Source: Desmodesmus armatus (Eukaryota; Chlorophyta; Chlorophyceae; Sphaeropleales; Scenedesmaceae). Taken from it: a stretch of DNA of 64,000 nucleotides. Below the pieces are notes generated by a model. That model was not told the origin of the DNA. It ran no database searches and saw only the letters and a program-made list of their open reading frames with translations. Shown one piece after another: positions 48,901 through 59,771 of this stretch (positions within the stretch are counted from its first letter, which is position 1; every line of letters starts with the position of its first letter). Location of the stretch: the NCBI GenBank assembly GCA_007449985.2, contig VIIQ02000123.1, forward strand, positions 62,001 through 126,000. Direction: 5' to 3'. A program made the translations under genes and the position numbers.

Positions 48901-48952
48901 TGCCTGCTAGCAGTGACTGGGCGTGCTGGATCAAACCGGATCCTGAAGCCAT
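45914..48952 (-). pseudogene. TET-associated-type glycosyltransferase, frameshifted exon 4
   Basis: Six exons fit on the minus strand: 48952-48835, 48583-48107, 47491-47421, 47117-46984, 46557-46404 and 46116-45914. Junction phases agree at every join (1, 1, 0, 0, 1). After a Ser/Gln/His-rich N-terminus, the domain starts near residue 123 with I-A-V-P-S-Y-D-R-A. It continues with V-F-V-A-N-E near 154-159, G-C-L-G-I-G-R-Q-R-D-F-I, V-M-V-D-D-D-L-Q with the acidic triad at 206-208, I-K-E-D near 288-291, P-G-G-L-Q and a final L-M-S-R-Y-G. This order is that of the TET/JBP-associated glycosyltransferase (TAGT) family, predicted to glycosylate oxidised 5-methylcytosine; the assignment is from motif memory. 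Exon 4 is 134 bases, not 135. One G is missing at 47051-47053, so the frame stops near residue 254. If repaired, the product is about 385 residues. It is divergent from M10. Confidence 0.72.
47790..48187. repeat. Tandem partial copies of glycosyltransferase exon 2 end
   Basis: A unit of about 160-180 bases is present in full at 48028-48187 (the true exon end plus intron start), again at 47848-48028, and in part at 47790-47848. Each carries the GTCAAACAACCACCTGCC intron block. The second copy still encodes a diverged G-W-Q-R-D-F-I-L-D-Q-Y-G followed by GTGGGT. They lie within intron 2. Confidence 0.8.
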
Positions 48953-49041
48953 CCAGGTATTATCATAATGGAACGGGAGTTTTGTCACAGTTTTTGCAGG
49001 AAGCTTGGATAAGCAAGGCACACCAGAGCAGATGAAGGGTT

Positions 49042-49059
49042 GATCAAGACGTCTTGATC
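49042..49059. repeat. 18-base perfect palindrome
   Basis: GATCAAGACGTCTTGATC equals its reverse complement. It lies 90 bases upstream of the glycosyltransferase ATG and 368 bases upstream of the M10 ATG. Confidence 0.9.
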
Positions 49060-49070
49060 CCCAGGTAAAG

Positions 49071-49086
49071 GTCAGATATATCTGAC
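49071..49086. repeat. 16-base perfect palindrome
   Basis: GTCAGATATATCTGAC equals its reverse complement. Its centre is 28 bases from the centre of the neighbouring 18-base palindrome. Confidence 0.9.
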
Positions 49087-49426
49087 GGATGATAGTGCAG
49101 CTACTTTGTTTGGGGACAGCAGACAGTTTATATGAACCTCTTGTTGGGACTCATTGTCACATTGGTGGACGTGTCTACAGTGTATTTAAACTTTGTCAAC
49201 ATGACTCAACCTCGGACCTTCAAGTCCGAGTCCAAGTTGTATACTTGTTTGTCTTTACAGTTGTTTTTGTGGCCATGCAGCCTGTTTCATGACCTGTCGC
49301 CTCTAAGAAGCTCAGTGGATCACTGTGCACAGATCCACGTGGGCAGTTTCTAATTGTTCACCTGGGCAGTCTCTCAATGCAGCTCTAGCAGCTCGTAATC
49401 AAAAACCCCAAACTTCCAAATCTGAT

Positions 49427-51863
49427 ATGTCCAGTGCCGTAGTTGAAGCCTGGACAGCATGCATCGATGACCTGCAGCAGCTGATCGATGGATCATCTCC
49501 TGGCGTTGAGCTTACTCCTGCCAGGCTGCTTGCCAACGAGGCCTGTCGACAGCGAGTGATAAACCTTAAGCAGCAGCCACCCGTGCCGTATGCAGCATTC
49601 ATCAAGCTCGTGCAGGACGTGCAGGTGTGGCTATCAGACAGTGTGTTTCAGCTAAACGCATTGGTCGCCGTGCTGTCCATGGCCTGTGCTGTGGATGGTT
49701 TGACAACAGCCCCACGTTGAACTCTCACAGCACGTTGATACTTTCTGACCCCACTGGAGCAAACAGCCATGCCCTCATAGGCAGCAAATTCACGATGATT
49801 GCATGTTGCTGCATGCAGGTGACCTCCAAGCTTGCAGCACTGTACTGCAAGGCTGTACAAATTTCACTGCAGCAAACAGAGCATTTGACCGGTACCCTTG
49901 GTGCTGCACTCGAAACATGGCTGGCCACAGTCACAGCCGCTGTTGCCGCGTCCCCAGCTTGCCGTGCTGCAGCGGCGGTGCGGCAGCAGCTGCAGGAGTC
50001 GCAGCTGCTGCAGCACCTGGCTGCTGGCATGGATGCTGCAGCGTCCCGACTCACTTTCGTCGCAGCATCAGCACCAGCCGACGGCGACAGCAACAGTGCC
50101 AGCAGCAGCACTGTCACAACTCCCGAGCCTGGGCCAGAACCCGAATACGACCAAGGGTACACGCAGCACATGACAGCACTACACAGCTGCTGTGCGTCCC
50201 TCCTGAAGACCTTCCGCACAGTCACATGTGTGCTGGCCCCGTCAGTCGGCCTCTTGGCAGCAGCACTGCCTGCAGCACCTGCTGCTCTACGCCTCAGTCT
50301 GGCTGTCTTCCAGACTAATGGCAAACTGGAACCATTTCTGCAGCAGGAGTGGGAGCTGCTGCAGGAGCAGCAGCTGCCATCGATGCAGTTCCTGCCTGTT
50401 CACTGCAGGGGCACTAGCACCGCCCTCCAAGCGGTGCCAGGGGTGGTGCTGCTGCTGGCCATAGCACTCGGGGGTGATGTGGCCAGCACGTTACAGGCAT
50501 GCCCTGCCGTCAGCGAGCTGCTGCTGTCACCGAACCTCTTGTCCTGCCTAGCAATCATGATGGTGGTGACTGTGCTGGGGCTAGACACGAGCAGTTGGGA
50601 TGGTGCTGCAGCTGCGCCAGCAAGCGGCAGTAGCACCGGGATGGGAAGCAGCACCGTAGCTGGCAGCCAACAGCAGGAGCAGCAGACGCAGCACACTGGC
50701 AGCAGCAGCAGCGGCGGCAACGGCCACAGCAACGGAGTGCAGCTGGACAGCTTGACGCCCCTGTCCTGCAGCTTGTTTGACATGCTGGGCGTCTCCAAGG
50801 AGACTGCGCTGCAGGCCGTGAGACTGGCCAAGGCGGAAGGCACATCAACCCTGCCCGACTTGGCAGCTCTGGCGGCAGAGTACAACCTTGTGCTGAGACA
50901 CCACGTGAGTGGTGGTCCCCTTCTTCGCAGCCACGGCCTCAAACATTGCTGGTGCTGTTATACGTTTTGGTTTTGCTTCAGTGTGTGCGCAGCAGTTGGA
51001 GGCTGCAACACCTTCTGTTAGGGACCTTGCTGTGCAGCAGGTGTATTAGGCATAGCCCTGATGCAGTGCAGTAGTAGAAGTAGGTGTAGGGTAGGATTAC
51101 GAATAGGTGGAGGAGGAGTCAGCAGAAGTAGTAGCAGTAGCAGTAGCAGTAGCAGTAGCAGTACTGCCACTAGTAGCAGTAGCAAGGCACATCGCCTTAT
51201 CATAAACTTTAGCTGTAGACAAACGGGTGCCTGTGACTTCATTCCCGCCAACGTGTGACTACATCTGGCTCATATAGAGTGTGTGTGGCCAGTCTTGTGT
51301 AATGCTGATCGCTGCAAGTGTGACTCCACTTTGGAAGGGCGGCGGCAGTCTGTATGCTAACACTTCGGGAAGGCAACTTGTTCATGGTGCAGCCGGTCAT
51401 GTAACTTTGTCACTCAATGCTGTCTGCACCACCGGTGTATGCCTTTTTCTGCGTCACAGGCTATAGCCGTAGGGTTGCAATATGTTTCCATCACACACCG
51501 TGTGGGTGGCACCAAGTGCGATGTGGGTGCCCAACTGCCTTGCAATGTTGTCTGGTGTGCCTGCAGGTGGACCAAGTTCAGGTAGCATCCCTTGCACAGC
51601 TGCTTCGGCAGCTGGAGACAGACATGCTCCTCCGCTTGATGCTGCTGCAGCTGACCGCAAGCATACCCACAGTGGACAGCCACCCTCGGGCTAAAGCAGC
51701 ACGTGACCTGGCCTGCCAGCTACGTGACCCATATGCGCTGCTAACTGTCTGGAACTTCAGTAGCATGCACCCGCTGCCTGCAACGGAATATGCAGGTCCG
51801 CAGCTGGCAATGCAGTTGCTGCGGCCCCCACACGTGCCGCAGCAGCCTGCCTCTGAGCTGCCT

Positions 51864-51898
<35 letters not shown>

Positions 51899-53569
51899 GC
51901 GGCGCAAGCAGCACGAGGAGCAGCTTCACTTACAGCCGCAGCCGCAGCAGCAGCAGCAGCAGCTTGTTCAGGGGTGTGTGGCGGCACCAACAGCAGCTCT
52001 GCTTGCTGATCTGCTGCCGCTGCTGACTCATCACAGCCTCACACAGCTGCAGCAGCTGCAAGAGCAGCTGCAGCAGCAGCAGGAGCAGCTGCTGCAGCAG
52101 CAGCAGCAGCTGGCAGCCTTGTCCACTGTGCAGGCGCTCACTGAAGCCGCACGTGTGGTGATCCACTACACTTACTTTCTGTCAGCCCTGCTGCTGTGTT
52201 CAGTAGTGCCAGCACCCTGCACCACAGCCCCGGCAGCAGCAGACGTGTCACTACCACCAACAGCATCACCAACAGCATCAGCAGCAGCACCAACAGCAGC
52301 AGGACACAGCTATGTCCTGCACGCCCAGGATGTGCTGATGCCGTATGCGGTTGACAGCATCAGGGTTGTTGAGGCGGCACTGCGATGCCAAGCCACGCTG
52401 TGCGATCTAGCACACACAGCAGCAGTGAAAGCGGGGGTTGAAGTGCCTGCCAACTCTAGTGGTGGAGGTGCAGCAGCAGCAGCTGCTGCATCAGGGCGCA
52501 ACACAAGCAGCGCTGATGACAGCGCTCAAGTATGTAGCACAGTCTATGACTGTGCTGAATTGCTGTTTACTTTGTGCCGCCACAAGGTGTCTGGTGACCC
52601 CCCACACCTCCCGTCGCCCCTGGTGCTGTTGGCGCTTGCAGCGGGGGCGGGCTCCCAGGTGCAGCGCCAGCTGCACAGCCTGCTGGCCACTGTGGCCAAG
52701 CTGGGCGGGCGCAAAAGGGGTACGCTGGGGACTGATATGTGGGTGTACTTCCGTGCACCTGCCCCCTATGCAGCCTCAGCGCTGCTTGCTGCTGCTAGTG
52801 AAAAGCAGCAGCAGCAGCAGCTTGCGGGCGCAGCAGGTGAAGCTGTTGGAGCAACGTACTACGGCAGCAGCCTGGCGGGTTCCGGTGATATGTTGCCGCT
52901 CTTGGTGATTTTGGGCCGCTGCTGCATACAAAGGGCTGAGAAGATGCAGGATGATCCTGACAGCATGTTTGCTTCCCCTGTCCTCAAGACTCTTGCAGCG
53001 GTGAGACACAGCAGGAGCAGCAGGAGCAGCAGCAGCAGCAGCAGCAGGAGGAGGATGATGAGGAGGAAAGGTCACCTGGCAGCCAATGTGAGAGTGAGCA
53101 GCTGCAAGAGCTTGAAGGGGAGGGTTTGGAGTGTGACATTATCACACTCCTTTCCGTGGTGCAGCAGTGGCTGGCTGCAGGCAGCACATGCGAGCAGCTC
53201 ACTGCTGCTGGCTATGCCCCCCTGCATGTGCTGCAGCAGCTGGAGCAGATGGCAGCATCATGGCAGGCCCTGCAGGACATAGCAGGGGTCCCAGCTGTAG
53301 CCCAGCAGCTGCAGTTTACAGGGCTAGCCCTGTGCTCCTTTGCTGTGCCCTGCATGTGCAACAATCCTGGCTGCACAAGCATAGTGGGGCTGTCGGAGCT
53401 GGCAGCAGTTTCGGGGCGCAGCTGCGTTTGTGCGGGCTGCCTGGTGGCGCGGTATTGTGGGCGGGCGTGTCAGCGGGCAGCGTGGAAGCAGCACAAGCCT
53501 GTGTGTGGGGCGCTGAGTGCTGCAGTTGCTGCTGCTAGTGGCACAGGGGCAGGGGACCCTGCAGCCTGA
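49427..53569 (+). pseudogene. M10: MYND-finger gene with a frameshift in exon 3
   Basis: The exons are 49427-49624 (66 codons, ATG present), 49819-50904 (362 codons, donor CAC|GTGAGT) and 51567-53569 (2003 bases, one short of a multiple of three). The exon 3 frame breaks near 53000-53002 in T-L-A-A-V. Beyond it the other frame reads E-T-Q-Q-E-Q-Q, an acidic E-E-D-D-E-E-E stretch, then L-E-C-D-I-I and the family block W-L-A-A-G-S-T-C through an intact MYND finger. One lost base is the simplest explanation; a small intron from GTGAGA is less likely because the second frame is good coding from 53001 on. Repaired length is about 1095 residues. The closest relative is M6. A TGTAA word follows 99 bases past the stop. 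Confidence 0.8.
51128..51182. repeat. GTAGCA hexanucleotide satellite in M10 intron 2
   Basis: Units of AGTAGC are repeated about eight times in the second intron, with one interruption (ACTGCCACT). Confidence 0.8.
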
Positions 53570-53667
53570 CCAAAATAGAGTGTGTGGAGGCAGAGTTCTG
53601 GTTCTGGTAACAAACAGCCCTCATGGTTTGTGGTTGTGATCCTGTTTGTGTGTGGTTGGTTCTGATG

Positions 53668-53672
53668 TGTAA
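53668..53672 (+). terminator. Candidate TGTAA polyadenylation signal of M10
   Basis: This chlorophycean-type poly(A) word begins 99 bases after the M10 stop codon. It is weak evidence taken alone, but it matches the spacing seen behind M6. Confidence 0.4.
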
Positions 53673-55339
53673 CTTGCAAGTGCGATTGGCAGCAGCCGTT
53701 TTGCTGCATGCACTACTTGAGCCCTGGTTCTTTGTGCAAATTTTTCAATATGAGGCAAAGATGTTTCTCCTGTTTGCCAGTAGATAAAACCTACTCCCTA
53801 GAGCTACAAGCAACTTCTAAAAGCGCTCTACTAAAAATATTCGCTAATGTATGTGCATGCAGATAGTGCATGCAGCAGAAGGTGAATGGTTTACAGTTGA
53901 ATAAAACTTTACACATGTATGTGCAAGTGCCTCCAGTTGAATCCCTTGTACTTACTTACTATGTCGTTTGCATCATCATTGATTTGGGGCATAGTTTGGT
54001 TTGAATGGTGGCTTGCCTCTCGTGCATGAGCTCATTGTCATGCATAATGTGAATTACTGCTTCACCCTAGGCTATATGGCTTATCTGCACAACCAGATTG
54101 GACTTGTGGGGTGAAACATCACTGCATGCTGGAGACAAGGTGACATTCCTTACTGGCAAGTTGCAAAGATGTAAGAGATGGCTGTCAGCGCAGCACATGG
54201 TGTACACATGTGCATGACGTCAAATGTAATTCCAATATCCAAACATGCCGGCGAGGCTGCCTCTGGTAGAGCTCTCATCTTTTGATCCCCCCAGCATATA
54301 TGACTGATGACGACTGGCCGTCAAGTGCCTCAACACGCACAGCACAGTACACTTCTGCCTACCCAACACAAACAATTGCACAGCCACACCAACATCGTTG
54401 TGACAGCCAACTACTGCGATTGTTGCACTCCTACTGTGCATGCATGCAAAGCAGTATTTCACACGACACAGCGCTGCTGGATTGGGACAACCAGCGTTGG
54501 TTGCAAAGCGCACCATATCTGACACGACAGCTTCAGCCTCTGCGATCTTACTACAAAGCGCACCATATCTGGTGACTCATCGGATGCATGTGCAGACAAG
54601 CGACCAACATGACAATGCAGAGCCCCAGGCGGCAGCAAGCCTTACACACCCAGCATGTGGCGGCCAGCAGGCAGCAGGTGAGAAGAATCATGCATGCTGA
54701 ATCGCCACCACATGCCAAACTTCAACCGCTAAGCTCCATGCTGTCTCGGCAGCAGCTGCTGGCCCTTTGCCCCCAGCACTGCTGCTAGCACTGCTGAGGA
54801 CAGCACACACCGGGTGCAATTGCGGTGGCTCAAAAGCAAATGTTGTTGTCGCGGACTGCCTACAGCGACACAAGGATAAACGCTTTGCCCCATAAGGCTG
54901 CAAACCGTATCATTCCCTGAGGGCCCGCATTCTGAGCCTGGACCAAATACAGGCAACAACACGACATGCAGTGCAGGGCTGCAGTTGAGGGGACGTATGC
55001 TTTGCGACCAGCCAATCTCTCACTCAAGGCATGACTCAGTCAGTGCACACGGTGTGCAGGTCCAAAGCAACCAAAAGGGCATGCCGCATCAGCAACAGTG
55101 GCAACAAACATACAAGCAGCACCTGCGGTTGAGTCACAACATCAACACATGAACAACAACCACAACACTCAGAACTCTCTGATTGCCACACTAGCACATC
55201 TCTGTCTCTGTCACCAGTGCCAACTCTACCACACTCTCTTCTCCCCCTAGTCCGGAATGGGGACAATACCGTAACACCCACAACACTCACAAGTCTTGGT
55301 TGATGGTGGCTTCACATACCCTCAAGGTTCAAGCTCAGC
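53673..55339. other. Spacer between convergent M10 and M11
   Basis: The M10 side is AT-richer than the genes and has no exon. The part at 54320-54450 resembles the M6 3' flank. The part at 54650-54990 resembles 14260-14640 downstream of M4, including GCTAAGCTCCAT and CTGTCTCGGCAGCAGCTGCTGG. No RNA gene or transposon is seen. Confidence 0.55.
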
Positions 55340-55629
55340 TCAAGCACTCTTCTGAACTGCTGCAGCTACATCAGCCCCTGCCTCTGCAGCACCAGCAGCA
55401 GCAGCCGCACTCAGCGCCCGACACACGGGCCTGTGCTGCTTCCATGCTGCCCGCTGACACGCCTGCCCACAATACCGGGCCACACGGCAGCCCCCACATA
55501 TGCAGCTGCGCCCCGACACTGACGCCAGCTCCGACAGCCCCGACATGTTGGTGCAACCAGGGTTGTTGCACATGCAGGGCACAGCAAAGGAGCACAAGGC
55601 TACTCCTATGGACTGCATCTGCTGGGCTA

Positions 55630-56045
55630 TGACTTGCAGGCTTCACTCTGGTAAACCCATCTGAAGAAATTGGCAGAATCAAGGCAGAGGTGCATCAGAT
55701 ATTCAGACAGTCTGAACTGATTCTGGGTGCAATCCGGGCTGATTCTGAACCAAGTCTGAAGCAAATCTGAAGTAATTCTGTAGTGAATCCTATGCCTTTC
55801 TGGAGTTGGGTCAGATCCGATAATTTCGGATGACAAATTCAGATCTGACTCAGTTACAGATACAGATTAGCATCAGATCAGCATCAGACGTACTGAACCA
55901 AATCTGCAAGGGGGTTCAGTCAAGATTCACTTCAGACTCCCTGTGCCCAATCTGGACCGGTGGTATGAACCAGATTCTGTACAACCTTGACACATGCGTG
56001 CACTGGAACACTCAGCCCCAGTAACACACTCTGATGCATACAACT
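55630..56045. mobile_element. Insertion with ~11-base TCAGA/TCTGA periodicity in M11
   Basis: The inserted stretch has a composition unlike its surroundings. It has about 20 TCTGA, TTCAGA or ATCAGA words, many spaced near 11 bases, mainly TCTGAA on the left half and ATCAGA/TTCAGA on the right half, around a short perfect inverted repeat ATCCGA/TCGGAT at about 55817-55833. The flanks both read GCAAGT, possibly a target-site duplication. It could be a small non-autonomous element or satellite; no coding capacity is visible. Confidence 0.45.
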
Positions 56046-56424
56046 TCACTTGCTTGTGCCAGCGGGCAAATCCGCGAGTTCTTGCATTGCTGTGTTCAGG
56101 GTCCCCAGCAAAGCCGAGTAGCCAGCAGCCACCAGCTGTTCGTATGTGCTACCTGCAAGCACCCAGTCCTGCACAAATGGCAAAAAATCCATATCACACT
56201 CATAAACCGACTCCTCGCTAGCGTCACACCCCTGCTGCTGCTGCTGCTGCTCGTCACTGCCGCCGTGCTCGTGCTGCTGCTCCAGGCGAAGCTGCGCAGC
56301 CCACTGAGTAAAATAGCGGCCCAGTATGGCCACATACGGCAGGGCTGCAACAGCATGTGCATAGCCATGTGCATGGCCACTGTCGCAGCATGTTGCCCCT
56401 CCTGCTGCTGTCACTGCTCCCTCG

Positions 56425-56425
<1 letters not shown>

Positions 56426-56493
<68 letters not shown>
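56426..56493 (-). repeat. (CAG)22 polyglutamine run in M11 exon 3
   Basis: An uninterrupted CTG run on the plus strand encodes 22 consecutive glutamines on the minus strand. It is the purest trinucleotide array in the window. Confidence 0.9.
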
Positions 56494-56494
<1 letters not shown>

Positions 56495-58274
56495 TTTCAG
56501 CTGTGTCAGCAAGAATTGCTGACACTGCACATGCAGCTGCACTACAGTACCCCGACTGTGCCAGTAGAAACCTGCCGTCGCTGTCCTGCCACTGGCTGAG
56601 CTTGACCATGGTGGTCAGCAGGCTGTGAAACTGGCGCTGCACCTGCGACACTGGCCCCGCTGCAAGCGCCAACAGGGCTAGGGGGGCCGCGTTGTGTGGG
56701 AAAGGCCCCGATATTCTGTGGAAGGACAGTCGCACGCAAATGCTGCCATACTTATCCAGCACGCCACATGCTTCAGCAGCATCTTCCTCTGCTGCTGCTG
56801 CTGCTGCCATGTTACTGTTTGCTGTTGCTGGAGCCGCCGCTATTGTCACTGCAGCTGCAGCAGCAGCAGCAGCTGCTGCTGCAGAGACCTTTGCTGCTGC
56901 AAGCCGCATTGACCCTTCCATGATGCTGATGATGTCACTTGCATGTGCCAGGAGGATGTCCTGGGCGTGCAACACACAACTGTATGTAACCTGGCCGTTG
57001 GAAGGTCCCGTTGCTCCTGCTGCTGCTGCTGGTGGTGAGGAAGGTGCTGCTGCTGTTGCTGCTGCAGTAGCACCGGGGGCTGGCACTACCGAGCACAACA
57101 GCAGGGTTTCCATACGGTTTAAGTAGGCATATAGAAGCGTCCACGGGGAAATAAAAATTTCGGCATCAGGCTGCTGCCCTTGCTGACACTGCTGCTCCTG
57201 CTGCTGCTGCAGCTTGTGCAGCTGTGTGTGGCAGCGGCGGGTCAGCAGCGGCAGCAACTCTGTCAGCAGAGCTGCCGAGGGTGCCAACACACACCAATCA
57301 GCAGGCTGCTCCCTCTGCTGCTGCGGTTGCTGCTGGTGCTGTGTCGATGAAGAGGCCTGCCGCTGCAACCTGAGCGGGGACGGCAGCAGCTGCAGTGCCA
57401 CCTGTGGGCCCTTGTAGCCTGCTGGCCATGGCAGCTTGTGCAGGCCGACATCTTGCCACCGCCTGCTCAGCGCCCGCCCGTTAGCCAGATGGCAGGTCGC
57501 TTCTTGTGCTGCTTGGGCACCAGGGTGGCTGTCAGGTATGCTTGCTGTCAGCTGCAGCACTGCCAAGCCCAACAGCAGGTCTGTCTCAAGCTGCAGCAGC
57601 AGCTGCGCACTGAGTGCCTGCTCGATTTGGTTGACCTGTGGGCACGCAGGGATTGCAGTGCATGCCTTTGCTCGGCATCAAGGCAGATGCAGCATTTGCC
57701 CTTGAATGGAATGCTGTTAAAAAGGTGATGCGTGTGAGGGAACTGAGAGTAGCAGGGCTGCATGTGATGGGCAGGCACCAGCCCCAATTTGCTGATGCTA
57801 CTATGGTACCAGCTGGCATCCGCCAACTACATGTACGCAGACAGCCACAGTTGCCATTAGAGTCACGTTCAACACTGAGGGGCAGCCAAAACCAGTGCAT
57901 GCAAGTGATTCTCCACAGGTGCGTCTGGTTGTTCACCACGCCGTGACATGATCTTATCAAGCGCCCTCAAGGCCCCTGACTGCTCAGCATCACATCTACT
58001 TACTTGGTGTCTCGTCACACTCCGGTAGGCTGTCACCAGCATCGCCAAGTCGAAGTGGGTGGTCAGGCCTTCAGCCTTGGCCAGCTGGGCAACCTGCAGC
58101 ACCGTCTCCTTGCTGACACCCAGTATGTCAAACAAGCTGCAGGACAGGGGCGTCAGGCTGTCCAGCCGCACACCGTTGCTGAAGCTGCTGCTGCCTGCAC
58201 CCTGCTGCTGCTGCTGCTGCTGCCTCCCATCACCTGCCCCCTGACGGCCTCTGCTACTTCCCATCTCAGGTGCA

Positions 58275-58510
58275 GTGCTGCTGCTGTTGCTGCCTGTTGT
58301 TGCGGCTGCCGCCCTGGCGCAACTGCTGCTGCCACTGCTGCTGCTGCCACTGCTGCTACTGCCGCTGCTGCTGCTGCCTGTTGTTGCGGCTGCCTCCCTG
58401 GCACCACTGCTGCTGCCACTGCTGCTGCTGCCACTGCTGCTGCTGCTGCCGCTGCTGCCGCTGCTGCCGCTGCTGCCTGTTGTTGCGGCTGCCGCCCTGG
58501 CGCCACCAGC
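58275..58510 (-). repeat. Gly/Ser minisatellite in M11 exon 2
   Basis: Three long units encode A-R/E-A-A-A-T-T-G-S followed by variable numbers of G-S-S-S-S or G-S-S. The DNA shows GTTGTTGCGGCTGCC three times between CTGCTGCCACTG tracts. The expansion accounts for most of the extra length of this exon 2 relative to siblings. Confidence 0.85.
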
Positions 58511-59771
58511 ACTGCCGGGGTCGAGCCCCATCACAGAGGCCACCAGCATGATGGTGAGGCAGGACACAAACTCAGGCATCAGCAGCAGCTCGCTGGCGGC
58601 AGCATATGACTGCAGTGCATCCAACTCAGTGAGTGCACGCTGCTGCAGCCCTTGTGCAAGCACCAGCATGACCATGGGTACTGTTCGCATGGCCTTGCTC
58701 CAGCCCCCGGTGAGGGCAGTGTGTGGCTGCAGTAGCCGGTGCTGCCCCAGCTGCTGCAGCTTGCTGTGAGCTTGGCAGACAGTGAGCATCAGGCGCACTG
58801 CCGCGGGTGCTGCGGGCAGTGCGGTATGGTCATCAAAGATCCCTGCTTTGAGCAGCGCAGGCTTGGCTGGATGCAGGGTGATCAGCAGCAGGCTGCAGTC
58901 GGAGTCTGCATTGTGCACGTCGCACCCCAACTGCAGGATGTGTTTCTCTGTGGTGGAGGACACAGCCATGCTGCTGCCAGCAGCTGCAATGGCTGCTGCA
59001 AGTGCTGCTACTGCTGCTGTGAGCCGCGCTGCTGCAGCATCCATGGCAGGACCCAGGTGCTGCAGCAGCTGTGAGTCCTGCAGATGCTGCCGCACTGCCG
59101 CTGCAGCACGGGACTCTGGGGAGGCTTTCATGGTGTCCACGGCTTTGTACAGCCATGCGTTCAGCGCAGCAAAAGACACGGGTAACGCATGCTTTGGTGG
59201 AATTGGTTGCTGCAGGACCTGGGCGTACAGTCCTGCCAGCTTGGCCGTGACCTGCATGCAGCGCACAGCACAGCAGGGCACAGCATGCTTGGCAGTTCAG
59301 CCCGAGTCAGGTAAATTCGTCGCTGTGATGTGCTGTGCATGTCCAGCGCCAGCCACAGGGTGCACAAGGATGCACATGCTTGGCAACCTTTATCCTTTGG
59401 TCTACCCAGTTCATCCAGGGTGGAGAGTACTGCCCAGCAAATGTTCAGTGTGCAGAGGACCGCCCAGCAGCTCATCCAGTGTGAAGAGTACCGTTCAGCA
59501 CTGCAAATTTTCGATATTAACAATCTCCAATTTTCGATATTAACAATCTCCCAATTGGGCTGATTCAGCATTCATCCATGCCAGCACAAGTCACCTTCAA
59601 GTCCTGCACAAGTTTCTTCCATGCTGCATGTGATGGGGGTGGCTGCGCTTCCAGATCCAAGGTCCACTGAAGGAAGGACTTTACGTCAGCAGTTGCAGCA
59701 TCTGCTGTGTCAAGCAGCTGCTGCAGCTCCTTGATGCATGCTGTCCAAGAGGCAACTGAAGCCTTGGCCAT

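Larger units (their letters stand above)
48953..49426. promoter_or_regulatory. Divergent promoter region, glycosyltransferase and M10
   Basis: These 474 bases lie between two start codons facing apart. They contain two perfect palindromes (49042-49059 and 49071-49086), a hairpin with 7-base arms CTCGGAC/GTCCGAG (49211-49230) and an AT-rich TATTTAAA word near 49183. Such symmetric sites are compatible with binding of dimeric regulators, but this is inference. Confidence 0.5.
55340..59771 (-). pseudogene. M11: MYND-finger gene, exon 3 split by a 0.4-kb insertion
   Basis: The exons on the minus strand are 59771-59595 (59 codons, donor AAG|GTGACT), 59251-58004 (416 codons, the longest exon 2) and exon 3 from 57635 (V-N-Q-I-E-Q-A-L). 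Exon 3 stays open to a stop at 56046, just past the W-V-L-A-G-S-T-Y-E-Q-L block. The remainder (Q-Q-M-Q-S-I-G-V-A-L-C-S-F and a complete MYND finger) resumes at about 55625 and stops at 55340. The roughly 420 bases between are unrelated to the family and are flanked by GCAAGT on both sides. Splicing with GT-AG at those edges does not restore the frame I expect, so an insertion is more likely than an intron. Exon 2 has a Gly/Ser minisatellite, and exon 3 has a pure 22-residue polyQ run. Confidence 0.75.

Noticed and set aside
53001..53130. Small intron in M10 exon 3 starting GTGAGA
   Set aside because: The alternative frame from 53001 is good coding sequence joined to the family block, and exon length is short by exactly one base, so an indel fits better.
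56034..56522. Plus-strand frame with a poly-leucine run that looks like a membrane segment
   Set aside because: It is the complement of the (CAG)22 polyglutamine tract of M11, not a gene.
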